Shown here piece after piece: positions 17,702 through 27,041 of a stretch of DNA of 64,000 nucleotides (the first letter of the stretch is position 1; the number at the start of each line of letters is the position of its first letter). Position numbers and translations under genes: made by a program. Below the pieces are notes generated by a model, which did no database searches, had not been told where the DNA came from, and was given only the letters and a program-made list of their open reading frames with translations. This stretch comes from an uncultured Alphaproteobacteria bacterium (GTDB lineage Bacteria; Pseudomonadota; Alphaproteobacteria; Rs-D84): positions 1-64,000 of the forward strand of contig CASCZI010000006.1 of the NCBI GenBank assembly GCA_949156565.1, read 5' to 3'.

Positions 17702-18058
17702 TTATTTTAACTCTGCCAGGGCTAATTTATTTAAAAATTCTTCTTCGATCGCGCTCAGCAAGGATCCCAGTCCTTCGTTAAGGTCATCATCGTCTTGTAA
17801 TTCTTCGAGATGCATAATAATCGATTCGCACATTTTAGGAATATTTCGTTCAATCATTTTAGGATTAAGCAGGGTGGGGCCGAATACTTTCTTGTCGCCG
17901 CCCGCCATGAAAAATTTTTCTGCGATCCCATCAACCATGTCGTCAATACGTTCGGTTAAACGGTCAAATAACAAATGCATGCTATAGTTATCTGTGGACC
18001 AATGATTGATTTTACAGGCATATTTAAACGCAATCAGGTGTTGCATTAATTCGTACAT
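17702..18058 (-). CDS. Ferritin-like / DUF5856-like small helical protein
   Basis: The 118-residue all-helical protein begins MYELMQHLIAFKYACKINHWSTDNYSMHLLFDRL. This KxxHWxTxxYxxHxxFDxL pattern is found in Dps-like and DUF5856 proteins, whose His/Asp residues can bind metal. Later acidic helices include HLEELQDDDDLNEG. It could store or handle iron, but it is shorter than typical Dps (about 160 residues), so the function is a weak inference. It is transcribed alone. Confidence 0.55.
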   Translation of the reverse strand: MYELMQHLIAFKYACKINHWSTDNYSMHLLFDRLTERIDDMVDGIAEKFFMAGGDKKVFGPTLLNPKMIERNIPKMCESIIMHLEELQDDDDLNEGLGSLLSAIEEEFLNKLALAELK

Positions 18059-18243
18059 GTGTTTCCCCTTTGGTTAATATACAGGCAATGTAGCACGCAT
18101 AACATCACCATCACCATAGGAGTCTATTGAAAACTGTGTATGTGCATGAAATCCGCCAATTCCTAGGGATTGAAACCTGACGAAAATTGAAAAAAAATAT
18201 TATACAATAGCTGACGTAACCAAAAGGAAAAAAGGAGACCTTT

Positions 18244-18762
18244 ATGAAAAACTTAATCAAAAAACTTTTTGCTTTTGCATCTGTGATGGGCGTTGCCGTC
18301 GCTGTATCTGGGTGCTGCCACAAGAAACCGGCGCCGGCGGTTGTTGCGACCGACACGACCGTTTTCTATCAAACATACGAAGATGCCGATGTTAGCCGCG
18401 TTCATGCCAAAATGTACACCCGCAGCAGCCATGGTGGCGAATCCAGAATGGGTTATATGAAATTCTATGAAACAAATGCTGGTCTGAAAATGGAAGTTGA
18501 CTTAAAAGACCTGCGCCCGGGTGTTGATTATACCGTTCGCGTCTATCAATGCGGCAGCTGCAACAACAATTCTATGTGCTGTGACAAGGCCCCGTTGAAC
18601 GTGAACTTCCCGACATTGTCAACCGGTGCCAGTGGCAGATTAGAAGAATCATTCATCATTCGTGGTCTGACGGCGGCCCAATTGCGTAATGCCAAGGTCT
18701 ATCTGGAACGTGATGGTGGATACAAAGCGGCATGGGGCACGTTGGAAAAGAACATGTTCTAA
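18244..18762 (+). CDS. Lipoprotein with a possible metal-free SodC-like fold
   Basis: The 172-residue protein has a signal peptide with a lipobox-like AVSGC (Cys about residue 24). The mature part (KFYETNAGLKMEVDLKDLRPGVDYTVRVYQCGSC, then LEESFIIRGL and late VYLERDGGY) follows the strand order of Cu/Zn superoxide dismutase: xPGxH, Cys loop, sheet. The metal-binding His cluster is absent, so catalysis is unlikely. The Cys-rich loop CGSC...CC could form disulfides. Strong AAGGAGA ribosome site and a terminator suggest good expression. The fold assignment is tentative. Confidence 0.6.
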   Translation: MKNLIKKLFAFASVMGVAVAVSGCCHKKPAPAVVATDTTVFYQTYEDADVSRVHAKMYTRSSHGGESRMGYMKFYETNAGLKMEVDLKDLRPGVDYTVRVYQCGSCNNNSMCCDKAPLNVNFPTLSTGASGRLEESFIIRGLTAAQLRNAKVYLERDGGYKAAWGTLEKNMF

Positions 18763-18795
18763 AAAACGCAAAATATAGTATATCTAACGGCATGC

Positions 18796-18823
18796 AAACC
18801 CCGGAGTTTCCCGGGGTTTTTAT
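18796..18823 (+). terminator. Terminator after the lipoprotein gene
   Basis: AAACCCCGG / CCGGGGTTT with a four-base loop is followed by TT, 30 bases after the stop codon. Confidence 0.88.
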
Positions 18824-18908
18824 AAATGATAATAACCGATGCATGTTTTCCTTGTGAATCAATTCCTTTGTGATACGGTTTTGTCCCATACGGGAGAGAG
18901 AGGAATAT

Positions 18909-20465
18909 ATGATTCGTCATATAGGCGCGGCTTGCCTGGTCGCGTTTTTAATTGTCGGGTCCACGGCGTGGGCCGGACCATATGATTTAATACATAGATC
19001 TGATTATTTAACATGGATCCAAGATATGCATTTGGGGGCGGATTCATCTATCCAAAGTGATATAATTAATGTTGATCGTTCGATCATTATTGAAAATTAT
19101 GGAATTGTTTTGGGTGATTTACATATTGGCGATGGGCGTCATGTATATTTGAAAAATTCGGGAATTTTTGATGGTGATATCTTTTTAGGTAAACGGGCAC
19201 ATTTGACCCAGATTGTCGAAGGGCCATCAGATATGAAAAATTTGGGTTTAACATCTGATTTTTCGGTATTGGTTCAAAACACAGATGCAAATACCACAAT
19301 TCGATTATCGGATATTTTGGCGTTGGCACAGTATGCAGATGAGATTATTTTTCAAAACGCCGCCATTATTTTAGATGTCCCATGGCCAAATATCGATGAC
19401 GGGCCAAGGATAACAATGTTGGGTGAAATTGTGTTAAAAGTGGATAATGCATCCAATATTGAAAACAACGTTTTAATTGATGGTGTCCAAGGGGATGCAT
19501 CTATTGTTGTTATGTCCCCCGAAGGTGGGATTATATTAAACCCGGTTATTCGTTGGGAAGACGAGAGTGCGATTCTTGAAATGTGGCGTGAAACCGATTA
19601 TCAAAAAATCTTGGGCCAGGGAAGTGTCGGGCAATTTTTAAATATAATGCGGGATAATTTTTCCCATGATAAATTAATGACAGTATTAAATGCGGCCCAG
19701 ACGCGTCATGAAATATTTGATATCATTGACCGATCGGTACGCATAAACCCAATCAATCTAATGACGCCGGTACGAATGTTGCATGACATGGAATTGATGG
19801 ATGGATATGATCCCAACGGGGTGGGGGCATCAACATGGTCGGTTTATTCAAATCAATTGAATATGCGTGGTGTATCTGTGTTTGCCGGGGCAACCGTGGC
19901 GGCGTTGTCATTTGGTGTACGTGGGCATGTTGCCACATTTGATTATTCAGACGAAATTAACGAATATACCGGTTCAATGTATGGGGGTGATGTGCGCGGT
20001 CATCTAAAACTTAAACATATGTGGATTCGGGGTGCATTGGGGATAACGATGGCATCATTTGATGTGGGGCCTGTGCTGGGGGATGATCGTGTTTTGTGGG
20101 ATCCAGATGGTCAATCAATTTACGGGGGCGCCGATATCGGTGTGCCATTTCATCTTGGAAAAAGATTTTCGTTGGCGCCATTTGTCGGTGTGATGGGTGG
20201 CCATGATCGTGTTGCCGATGATCGGGATCAAGATATTCGACCCCGTGGCGGAATGCGTTCGGAATATATTTATGAAATGGATGGGTTACGATATGGCTAT
20301 ACTCTTAACATAATGGCGGATACAAACGGGATGATTATTATGGGTACGGGTGTTGATGTATTTTCCGATGCCGATGGGGCCGGGGGTGGATTACGGGTGG
20401 ATATGTATCACGATAATGATATCACATCGTGGCGCTTGGGAATCAATGGGCGTATGATGTTTTAG
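18909..20465 (+). CDS. Autotransporter-like surface protein
   Basis: The 518-residue protein has a signal peptide ending in STAWA-G. About 170 residues of beta-helix-like sequence follow (SIIIENYGIVLGDLHIGDGR, YLKNSGIFDGDIFLGKR), then a linker, and a C-terminal half of about 200 residues of alternating beta strands ending in WRLGINGRMMF. This is the layout of a type V autotransporter with a short passenger. The start at 18909 has AGGA seven bases upstream. The last nine bases separate it from convergent miaB. The passenger has no recognisable enzyme motif. Confidence 0.72.
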   Translation: MIRHIGAACLVAFLIVGSTAWAGPYDLIHRSDYLTWIQDMHLGADSSIQSDIINVDRSIIIENYGIVLGDLHIGDGRHVYLKNSGIFDGDIFLGKRAHLTQIVEGPSDMKNLGLTSDFSVLVQNTDANTTIRLSDILALAQYADEIIFQNAAIILDVPWPNIDDGPRITMLGEIVLKVDNASNIENNVLIDGVQGDASIVVMSPEGGIILNPVIRWEDESAILEMWRETDYQKILGQGSVGQFLNIMRDNFSHDKLMTVLNAAQTRHEIFDIIDRSVRINPINLMTPVRMLHDMELMDGYDPNGVGASTWSVYSNQLNMRGVSVFAGATVAALSFGVRGHVATFDYSDEINEYTGSMYGGDVRGHLKLKHMWIRGALGITMASFDVGPVLGDDRVLWDPDGQSIYGGADIGVPFHLGKRFSLAPFVGVMGGHDRVADDRDQDIRPRGGMRSEYIYEMDGLRYGYTLNIMADTNGMIIMGTGVDVFSDADGAGGGLRVDMYHDNDITSWRLGINGRMMF

Positions 20466-20474
20466 TGGGGAAAT

Positions 20475-21779
20475 TTAATCAACAAATTCCCCACGCAATG
20501 ATGCCTTGTTGGCGTCGGTGATACGTATGCGCGCCATCGGGGGTGTATGACCATTTTGTTCTCGTACGACAATGGTTTGTTGCATAAACGGTGTTCGATA
20601 AACCAAATGGCGGCCGGTTTTATCAGGACCTTCGAACAGACAGTCAAAGATTTTGTCCCGGCATGATTCATTAAATGTACGCTGTATTTCATTCAATAGT
20701 CCATCTAATTTTGCCAGACGAACCGCCTTTATCTGATCAGGGATTTGATTGGGCATCGTTGCCGCCGCCGTATGCGGGCGTGGTGAATATTTAAAACAAT
20801 ACGAATTAATGTATCCAATGTGTTTGGCGATGGCCATCGTTTGATCAAAATCAGTGTCTGTTTCGCCGGGGAATCCAACAATAAAATCACTCGAAATTTG
20901 AATGTCCGGGCGTGCGGCACGTAACCGCGTCACAATATCTATATATTGATTGGCGTCCGATGGGCGATTCATTCGTGTCAATACATCGGGGCTGCCACTT
21001 TGTATAGGCATGTTTAAAAAAGGTAATAATTTTGGCTCTAAACGGAACATATCGATTAAATCATCCGTCATTTCGGTGGGATAACTGGATGTAAAGCGGA
21101 TACGTTTAACGGCATCAATTTTCGCCGTTTCCCGGATCAGTTCAGACAATCGATGTGTCACGCCATTTTCGTCGATATAATTATAACCATTGACATTTTG
21201 TCCCAGAAAACAAATTTCAATGGCACCGCCGTCCACGGCCGTTTTGACATCACGCATCACATCAATTGGTGCGCGCGATATTTCACGTCCCCGTGTATAG
21301 GGAACAATGCAGTATGTGCAACAATGATTGCATCCTTCTTGAACAGGGATATAGGCAACCAAGGGCGATTTCGTCATCGGGGGCAGGGCATCAAACTTTT
21401 CCAGCCCCCCCATATCGATATTTAACAGTTTGGTGTCCGGATTATCCAAAATATCAATTATTTTATGATAACTTTGTGGCCCCAGGACAAAGTTCAAATC
21501 GGGAACACGACGAAATGCATCACCCCCCGATTCGCGTGCAACACAACCCACAATCCCCATCAGGGCGTCGGGCTTTTTCACACGGCGAATTCGACCCAGT
21601 GCGGAATAAACCTTGTCCGTGGCCTTGGCCCGGACCGCACATGTGTTTAATAAAATAACATCGGCATCGGCCACATCTGTGGCGGGTGCCATACCCCGCT
21701 TTTCAAGTAATGCGGCCAATCGTTGCCCGTCATAGACGTTCATCTGGCAACCAAAGGTTTGGATAAAGAATTTTTTCAT
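20475..21779 (-). CDS. miaB: tRNA-2-methylthio-N6-isopentenyladenosine synthase MiaB
   Basis: The 434-residue radical-SAM methylthiotransferase adds the methylthio group to i6A37 of tRNAs reading UNN codons. It has the N-terminal UPF0004 domain (FGCQMNVYD, NTCAVR, GCVAR with the three cluster Cys), the radical-SAM motif GCNHCCTYCIVPYTRG, the FLGQNVNGY block, and a C-terminal TRAM domain. It does not match RimO more closely. It is followed by gatB 64 bases upstream on the same strand. Confidence 0.95.
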   Translation of the reverse strand: MKKFFIQTFGCQMNVYDGQRLAALLEKRGMAPATDVADADVILLNTCAVRAKATDKVYSALGRIRRVKKPDALMGIVGCVARESGGDAFRRVPDLNFVLGPQSYHKIIDILDNPDTKLLNIDMGGLEKFDALPPMTKSPLVAYIPVQEGCNHCCTYCIVPYTRGREISRAPIDVMRDVKTAVDGGAIEICFLGQNVNGYNYIDENGVTHRLSELIRETAKIDAVKRIRFTSSYPTEMTDDLIDMFRLEPKLLPFLNMPIQSGSPDVLTRMNRPSDANQYIDIVTRLRAARPDIQISSDFIVGFPGETDTDFDQTMAIAKHIGYINSYCFKYSPRPHTAAATMPNQIPDQIKAVRLAKLDGLLNEIQRTFNESCRDKIFDCLFEGPDKTGRHLVYRTPFMQQTIVVREQNGHTPPMARIRITDANKASLRGEFVD

Positions 21780-21842
21780 CGTGTCTTATTTTTGTTGGTA
21801 TATAAACGGCGAACAGATATTTTTTTGTTGGCCTTTTATTTT

Positions 21843-23369
21843 TTACCCTAATTTTTTCTTTAAGATTTCATTTACAACCGCGGGATTGGCCTGGCCTTTG
21901 GTGGCCTTCATCACAGCGCCCACGAAAAAGCCCAGCAATCCAACCTTGCCGGCCCGATATTGTTCAACCTGGGGGGCGGATGCGGCAATGACGGCATCAA
22001 CCGCCGATTCGATGGCGCCGGTATCAGTGATTTGTTCCATACCAAATTTCTTGGCGATGTCACGCGGTGTGCCGGTTTCCCCATCTAACATTTTGATAAA
22101 GATTTCTTTGGCCTGTTTACCATTGATGGCGTTGTCTATCACCATATCAACCAATTCGGCCAAATCAGACGGGCGAATAATGCGCGGGGCGTCTGGTTCT
22201 TGGGTGGTGATTTCGTTTTTCACGTCCCAATTTTCGCCATGTGCAAACAGTTCGGATATCATCCAGTTGGCAACCCCCTTGGCGCGTTCTTTTTTGCCCG
22301 AAACCGCCGCATCAAACCAACGGGAAATGTCCGTTGTTTCGGTCAAACGTGCCGCATCATATTCCGCCAGCCCCAGGTCATTTATATACCGCGCACGTGT
22401 TGTTGCAGGTAATTCGGGCATTGTATGGCGGATGCGTTCAATCCGATCATCGTCGATCACCAATTCCAATAAATCCGGATCGGCAAAATACCGATAGTCC
22501 AAGGCATCTTCTTTGGATCGCATCACAGATGTGGTCCCGTCGCCTTGGTTATAGCGCATGGTATCCTGGGGCACGGTACCGCCGTTTTCATAGATTTCTA
22601 TCTGGCGGCGGGCCTCGTATTCAATGGCGGTCTTGATGAATTTGAATGACACCATATTTTTGGTTTCGGTGCGGGTTCGAAATTTATTCGATCCGGCGGG
22701 GCGTACGGAAACGTTCACGTCTGCGCGCATAGAGCCTTCTTCCATATTTGCCTTGGATACCCCAAGCGCACGTGCAATCTCCCGAATTTCGCGCAGGTAA
22801 CGTTCCGCTTCGTCTGGGGATGCGATAAACGAATTATTTTCCGGATTTTTAACATCCAGCCATGTGACAATTTCCAATAACGTGACGCCCGCACGATTAT
22901 AGTCGGCAAACGATTTTGTCGGATGGGCATCGTGTTTTAACTTGCCGGCGTCTTGTTCCAGGTGTGCCCGTTCAATCAAGATTTTTTTCGGCGACCCATC
23001 ATCGCCCATAATTTCAACCCATCCACGACCAACCACAGGCGGCCGATCAGCGGGTTGGGTAATTTGATACCCCTGGGGCAGGTCAGGGTAAAAATACTGT
23101 TTTCGGGAAAAACGACTGCGCCGCGTGATGTCGGCATTAATCCCCAGGCCGAATTTTATCGCCTGATCAACGCAATAATCGTTTAATACTGGCAACATTC
23201 CCGGCATGGCCGCGTCCACCATCGATACCTGGGTATTGGGGGCAATCGTTGGATTATAATCGGCGGAAGCACCGCTGAATAATTTGGCGTTTGACAGAAC
23301 CTCTATATGTGTTTCCAGACCGATAACAACTTCCCAATCGCCTGTTTTGCCCTTGATTACATATGTCAT
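21843..23369 (-). CDS. gatB: Asp/Glu-tRNA amidotransferase subunit B
   Basis: The 508-residue GatB is the kinase subunit of GatCAB, which amidates misacylated Glu-tRNA-Gln and Asp-tRNA-Asn. Landmarks are WEVVIGLETHIEVLS, PDLPQGYQITQ, the MRADVNVSVR block, and the C-terminal YqeY-like tail ending in VVNEILKKKLG. The start at 23369 is chosen because AAGGGAAAG precedes it; the ORF could extend eight codons upstream. It is separated from gatA by about 2.1 kb containing tRNA-Phe and decayed genes. Confidence 0.95.
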   Translation of the reverse strand: MTYVIKGKTGDWEVVIGLETHIEVLSNAKLFSGASADYNPTIAPNTQVSMVDAAMPGMLPVLNDYCVDQAIKFGLGINADITRRSRFSRKQYFYPDLPQGYQITQPADRPPVVGRGWVEIMGDDGSPKKILIERAHLEQDAGKLKHDAHPTKSFADYNRAGVTLLEIVTWLDVKNPENNSFIASPDEAERYLREIREIARALGVSKANMEEGSMRADVNVSVRPAGSNKFRTRTETKNMVSFKFIKTAIEYEARRQIEIYENGGTVPQDTMRYNQGDGTTSVMRSKEDALDYRYFADPDLLELVIDDDRIERIRHTMPELPATTRARYINDLGLAEYDAARLTETTDISRWFDAAVSGKKERAKGVANWMISELFAHGENWDVKNEITTQEPDAPRIIRPSDLAELVDMVIDNAINGKQAKEIFIKMLDGETGTPRDIAKKFGMEQITDTGAIESAVDAVIAASAPQVEQYRAGKVGLLGFFVGAVMKATKGQANPAVVNEILKKKLG

Positions 23370-23442
23370 GTTTTCTTTCCCTTCGATTAACATTTATTTG
23401 TTTAACTGATGTGCGTTGCACCGATATTTTAAATAAAATTCA

Positions 23443-23871
23443 TTAAAATATCGAGATATACTTTCTATTTGTTTGGATAACATTCCGTGATGATATTTTC
23501 TTGCTGTTTTTTTGCGCTGTTTTAAATAATAATTTGGCCCGTTTATCTTGCAAATCCAAGAATTTCCCATCGGGCATCACAATATATGCCATGTGTACTT
23601 TGATCTGTGGACGAATAACATACGGTTTAACAGGAATACTTATTATTTCATCTGATTGACCATAGGCAATGGTCATTTTTATCAAAGAATTTAAGACATA
23701 TGCATCCACCCAAAAGTTTTCCCCCGAATGAGAATATTCAAAAAGTTGGGATAATTGATCACCATTTTGACATATTTCATGGCGAATTTTTTCGAAATCG
23801 GCGCGTTGATCCCGTGTCATGCCATACAGACGGATATAATTTTTAATTTTTTGAAAAAACAATACCGCCAT
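23443..23871 (-). CDS. Hypothetical protein, 142 residues
   Basis: I do not recognise this protein. It has no signal peptide, begins with a basic hydrophobic helix (VLFFQKIKNYIRLYG), is acidic-helical in the middle, and ends in a Lys/Arg-rich tail. The composition is AT-rich compared with flanking gat genes. It sits between gatB and tRNA-Phe on the gat strand, within a region showing several signs of rearrangement. Confidence 0.5.
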   Translation of the reverse strand: MAVLFFQKIKNYIRLYGMTRDQRADFEKIRHEICQNGDQLSQLFEYSHSGENFWVDAYVLNSLIKMTIAYGQSDEIISIPVKPYVIRPQIKVHMAYIVMPDGKFLDLQDKRAKLLFKTAQKNSKKISSRNVIQTNRKYISIF

Positions 23872-23923
23872 GTTCTTTTTCCTTGCTTTTTGTTTTTCGT
23901 TATTTTAATATGCATCTCACGTT

Positions 23924-23999
23924 GGCTAGGTAGCTCAGTTGGTAGAGCAAGGGACTGAAAATCCCTGTGTCGGCGGTTCGATTCCGTCCCTAGCCACCA
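23924..23999 (+). tRNA. tRNA-Phe (GAA)
   Basis: The plus-strand cloverleaf is complete: acceptor GGCTAGG / CCTAGCC, D-arm AGCTCAGTTGGTAGAGC, anticodon loop CTGAAAA giving GAA, T-arm GGCGGTTCGATTCCGTC, and encoded CCA at 23997-23999. Confidence 0.97.
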
Positions 24000-24235
24000 T
24001 TATTTCCGCGGGGTTCACAAGATTGTGGATTTCGCGGTTTTTCTTTGTAAGCGTATTGTAAGCAACATACAAAGTTTTGGATTGTTTTGTTTGTTTTATC
24101 CAAGTTGGTTAGTTTTCGGCGCATTATACCCCCGTTATCTCCCGTTTTCAATAATAAAATCCGCCGGATGCATTTAATGACTATATTTATATGGTAGAAT
24201 GTCAAAGATGTTTATATATAAGGGTAAAATAAATA

Positions 24236-24711
24236 ATGGCATTTATTTATGAAACTGAAAACTTTGAAGTAGTTACTCACGAAGTGCCGTTTGTTTCGCG
24301 CGAAGAAGGCGGTCATATTAAAATTGTGACTAAACACGGTGTTGTGAAGACAGGACAAAACTAACCCCGCAGGCAGCAATAGAATTGTCGCGATTAACAA
24401 TGCTTATTGGGGAAGCAATGGAAATCGCTATGAATAGCCGTGGCATTCCCGTCGTTAAGGTAAATTATGAAGACTTGGGTAATTGGGCTTGGAAAAAAGG
24501 CAAAAAGCCGCATCTGCACATACATTTATTCGGGCGTGTCGAAAATGCTGTAAAGCAAGTATTCCCAGAAACGATCTATTTGCCAGCACGCGAAAGCGGT
24601 TTTTATGATGGTTTTGTTGCATTAGACAAAGACGATATAGCCGAAATTCAAAAACAAATTGCCGTATTGGAAAACACCGACAAATACGATTTAAAAAATT
24701 GGGGGTTGTAA
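24236..24711 (+). pseudogene. HIT-family hydrolase, broken by a one-base frameshift
   Basis: Two reading frames together spell one HIT (histidine triad) protein. The first starts at 24236 after AAGGG and reaches ...EEGGHIKIVTKHGVV before shifting near 24346. The second resumes ...KLTPQAAIELSRLTM and contains NYEDLGNWAWKKGKK and the triad HLHIHLFGR. Inserting one G after GTG at about 24346 restores the continuous EDRTKLTP sequence expected for the family. HIT proteins hydrolyse dinucleoside polyphosphates or AMP conjugates. Its codons (less G-rich) differ from neighbours. It may be a real pseudogene or a sequencing error. Confidence 0.8.
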
Positions 24712-24713
24712 GT

Positions 24714-24788
24714 ATGCCGACAAATAATGATGGGTCAGGAAAAGAAAAATTATCAAAAGAACATCATAAACGCGCGCCTCCTTGGTAA
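24714..24788 (+). CDS. Tiny hydrophilic ORF (24 codons)
   Basis: Starting with ATG two bases after the HIT stop, the ORF encodes MPTNNDGSGKEKLSKEHHK and a short Pro-Trp end. It is strongly charged and unlike its surroundings. Close spacing suggests translational coupling to the HIT gene, but with only 24 codons it may be chance or a truncated gene cut by the junction at about 24789. Confidence 0.25.
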   Translation: MPTNNDGSGKEKLSKEHHKRAPPW

Positions 24789-25528
24789 TCGGCATGCCGA
24801 TGTGAAAGGTTTCATGGCGAAGCCGGGGATTCTCGTGTAACATTTTTTTAATCGCACGCTGATTCTGGGGCATCGTGTTGCTTTCGAAAATCCGCACATT
24901 TCCCGTGGCGGGGTCGATTATGCGATGCAGCATGGTGCCAAAGGTATAAAACATCGGATTTAAATCCAGCTTGCGTCGTGCAACAATGCCCAGGCCCGGT
25001 TCAGAAAACATCAGCATGGCGGTTGAATTGATGTTGCAGATATTGGGAAACGATTTTATGAACTTTGTCTTTCAGTGTCATCTCTGGCGTCATAGAGAAA
25101 TCGACATTGCAGGTATAGGGCCAGCGATGTTTGGCCGATTATACCGAGTTTTTGAGAAACAGGGAGTCCAAATTTCTTTCCTCTGCCCATTTGGCAATCG
25201 CGGCGGCTGCTGTTGCCACCTGCATGGCACCCATGCGCGCACCGGGGCCGGTAAGTTTAAATTCGTGCATGCCACTGACCCGAAATGCCTCAAACGACAG
25301 GGGAATATAGAGCGTTTCTGGCGTTGGTACCAGCTGGGCCGCGGTCGGCCCCAAAAGGCGTATGAATCCTTGCTGGAACGAAACACATCCTCTATCCCTG
25401 GGTCAATGGGTATCTGCGCCAGGGTGTTGGAGAGTTGGTTCAGGTCGGCCTCCTGCCATCAGCGTATCAATCGCATCACGGTCGGCGGCCGCCAAGTCCC
25501 AGGAAAGAGCGTTGTTTTTACGTGGCAT
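24789..25528 (-). pseudogene. Decayed gene of unknown function
   Basis: Several short frames on the minus strand connect into one former gene. It starts MPRKNNALSWDLAAADRDAI at 25528, six bases after gatA, shifts frame near 25450 and again near 25345, and has an in-frame stop near 25138. It continues in other frames to ARRKLDLNPMFYTFGTML and KKMLHENPRLRHETFHIGM before ending near 24790. The pieces keep one codon style, consistent with recent decay. I do not recognise the family. Position suggests it was once the last gene of the gatC-gatA transcript. Confidence 0.65.
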
Positions 25529-25534
25529 TGCGTT

Positions 25535-27010
25535 TTATCGCCCCATAACGATTGTTGGGCGGTTGTCCAGATTTGCCATTTCTTCGATACATTTGGCCAC
25601 CGCGAGCACGCGTACATCATCGCCGAATGCCCCCGCCACATGCAGACCCAACGGCAAACCCGATTCATTGTGTGCGGCCGGAACACTGCACCCGGGCATA
25701 CCGGTCATGTTCATTGGGACCAGCATGGCGTTCGAAATCCGTGCCGCGTCATCGCCCAGGTCGGCGTCCAATGCGATGGCCGCACCCGGTGCCGATGGTG
25801 TTAAAATAACGTCACATTTTTCCATTGCCATGTCAAATTCATGTGTCAACAGGTACCGCACCTTGGCCGCATGAACGAACAAAGGATCATAAAATTCTTT
25901 GGTTTGGGTAATGGCACCCGTTAGCATACGGAATTTAACGTTTTCACCAAAACCTGCGGCCCGTGTTTTCATATAGGTGTCGATTAAATCATCCCCTTCG
26001 ACCCGCAGACCGTACCGCATCCCGTCATAACGGGCCAGGTTGGATGCCGCCTCGGCCCGGGAAATAATGCCATATAATGTTGCCGTATGCATGATGTGGG
26101 GAATTGAAATTTCCACAATTTCGGCACCCGCCGCCGTCATGTCATGGATATATTTCATAAATGTTTTTTGCATATCATCATCAATACCCGGGGCATTTGC
26201 AATTTCGCGAATGATACCAATGCGTAATCCTCGAATGGGGGCCGAATGAATCCCCCCCTTCAATGCATCCACCACCGAATCCGCCCCGGGATAGGATGTA
26301 GAATCATGAACGTCATATCCCGCCATGCCCGCCAATAACGCCGCGGCATCGTCCACCGTACGGGCGATTGAACCGGGGTGATCCAAACTGGATGCATAGG
26401 CAAAACATCCATATCGCGAACACAGGCCATATGTCGGTTTTATCCCGACCAAACCGGTTAATGATGACGGAAAACGAATTGAATCGCCTGTATCAGAACC
26501 CGTCGCCGCCATGCACATGCCGGCCGACACCGCGGCCACAGATCCACTGGATGAACCGCCGGGCATTAATTTAACATCGCGGCTGTATGGGTTGACCGAT
26601 GGCCCAAAAAATGATGTGCGGCCGGTGCCAGACATGGCAAATTCATCCATATTGGTTTTACCCAATAAAACCGTTCCGGTGTTAATCAGATTCTGGGATA
26701 CGGTTGATTCATATTGCGGAACAAAGTTTTCCAGCATCCGTGACCCGGCCGTTGTACGTATATCACGGGTGGCAAATAAATCTTTCATGCCGATGGGAAT
26801 CCCATCCAATGGTAATGCATTCCCCGCATCATATCGTGCATCCGCCGCCACCGCATCTGCCATGGCCCGATCGGCCGTAACGGTGATATAGGCGTTTAAT
26901 TCCGGGTTTAATTTTTCAATTCGGTCCAGATGGGCACGCGTTAATTCCGTGGCGCTAATCTCGCGAGATTTTAGTTTGCATAGGGCTTGGGTCAATGTCA
27001 GGTTAATCAT
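25535..27010 (-). CDS. gatA: Asp/Glu-tRNA amidotransferase subunit A
   Basis: The 491-residue amidase-signature enzyme supplies ammonia from glutamine for GatCAB. The Lys-Ser-Ser triad regions are visible: GIPIGMKDLF (Lys), PGGSSSGSVAA (Ser) and GSDTGDSIRFPSS (catalytic Ser in SIRFP). The usual DTGGSIR reads DTGDSIR, a small deviation next to the active site. It follows the HhH protein and gatC on the same strand, so gatC-orf-gatA is one transcript. Confidence 0.95.
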   Translation of the reverse strand: MINLTLTQALCKLKSREISATELTRAHLDRIEKLNPELNAYITVTADRAMADAVAADARYDAGNALPLDGIPIGMKDLFATRDIRTTAGSRMLENFVPQYESTVSQNLINTGTVLLGKTNMDEFAMSGTGRTSFFGPSVNPYSRDVKLMPGGSSSGSVAAVSAGMCMAATGSDTGDSIRFPSSLTGLVGIKPTYGLCSRYGCFAYASSLDHPGSIARTVDDAAALLAGMAGYDVHDSTSYPGADSVVDALKGGIHSAPIRGLRIGIIREIANAPGIDDDMQKTFMKYIHDMTAAGAEIVEISIPHIMHTATLYGIISRAEAASNLARYDGMRYGLRVEGDDLIDTYMKTRAAGFGENVKFRMLTGAITQTKEFYDPLFVHAAKVRYLLTHEFDMAMEKCDVILTPSAPGAAIALDADLGDDAARISNAMLVPMNMTGMPGCSVPAAHNESGLPLGLHVAGAFGDDVRVLAVAKCIEEMANLDNRPTIVMGR

Positions 27011-27041
27011 CTTTTTTTGCCTTGGTTATGTTGTCGTGATA

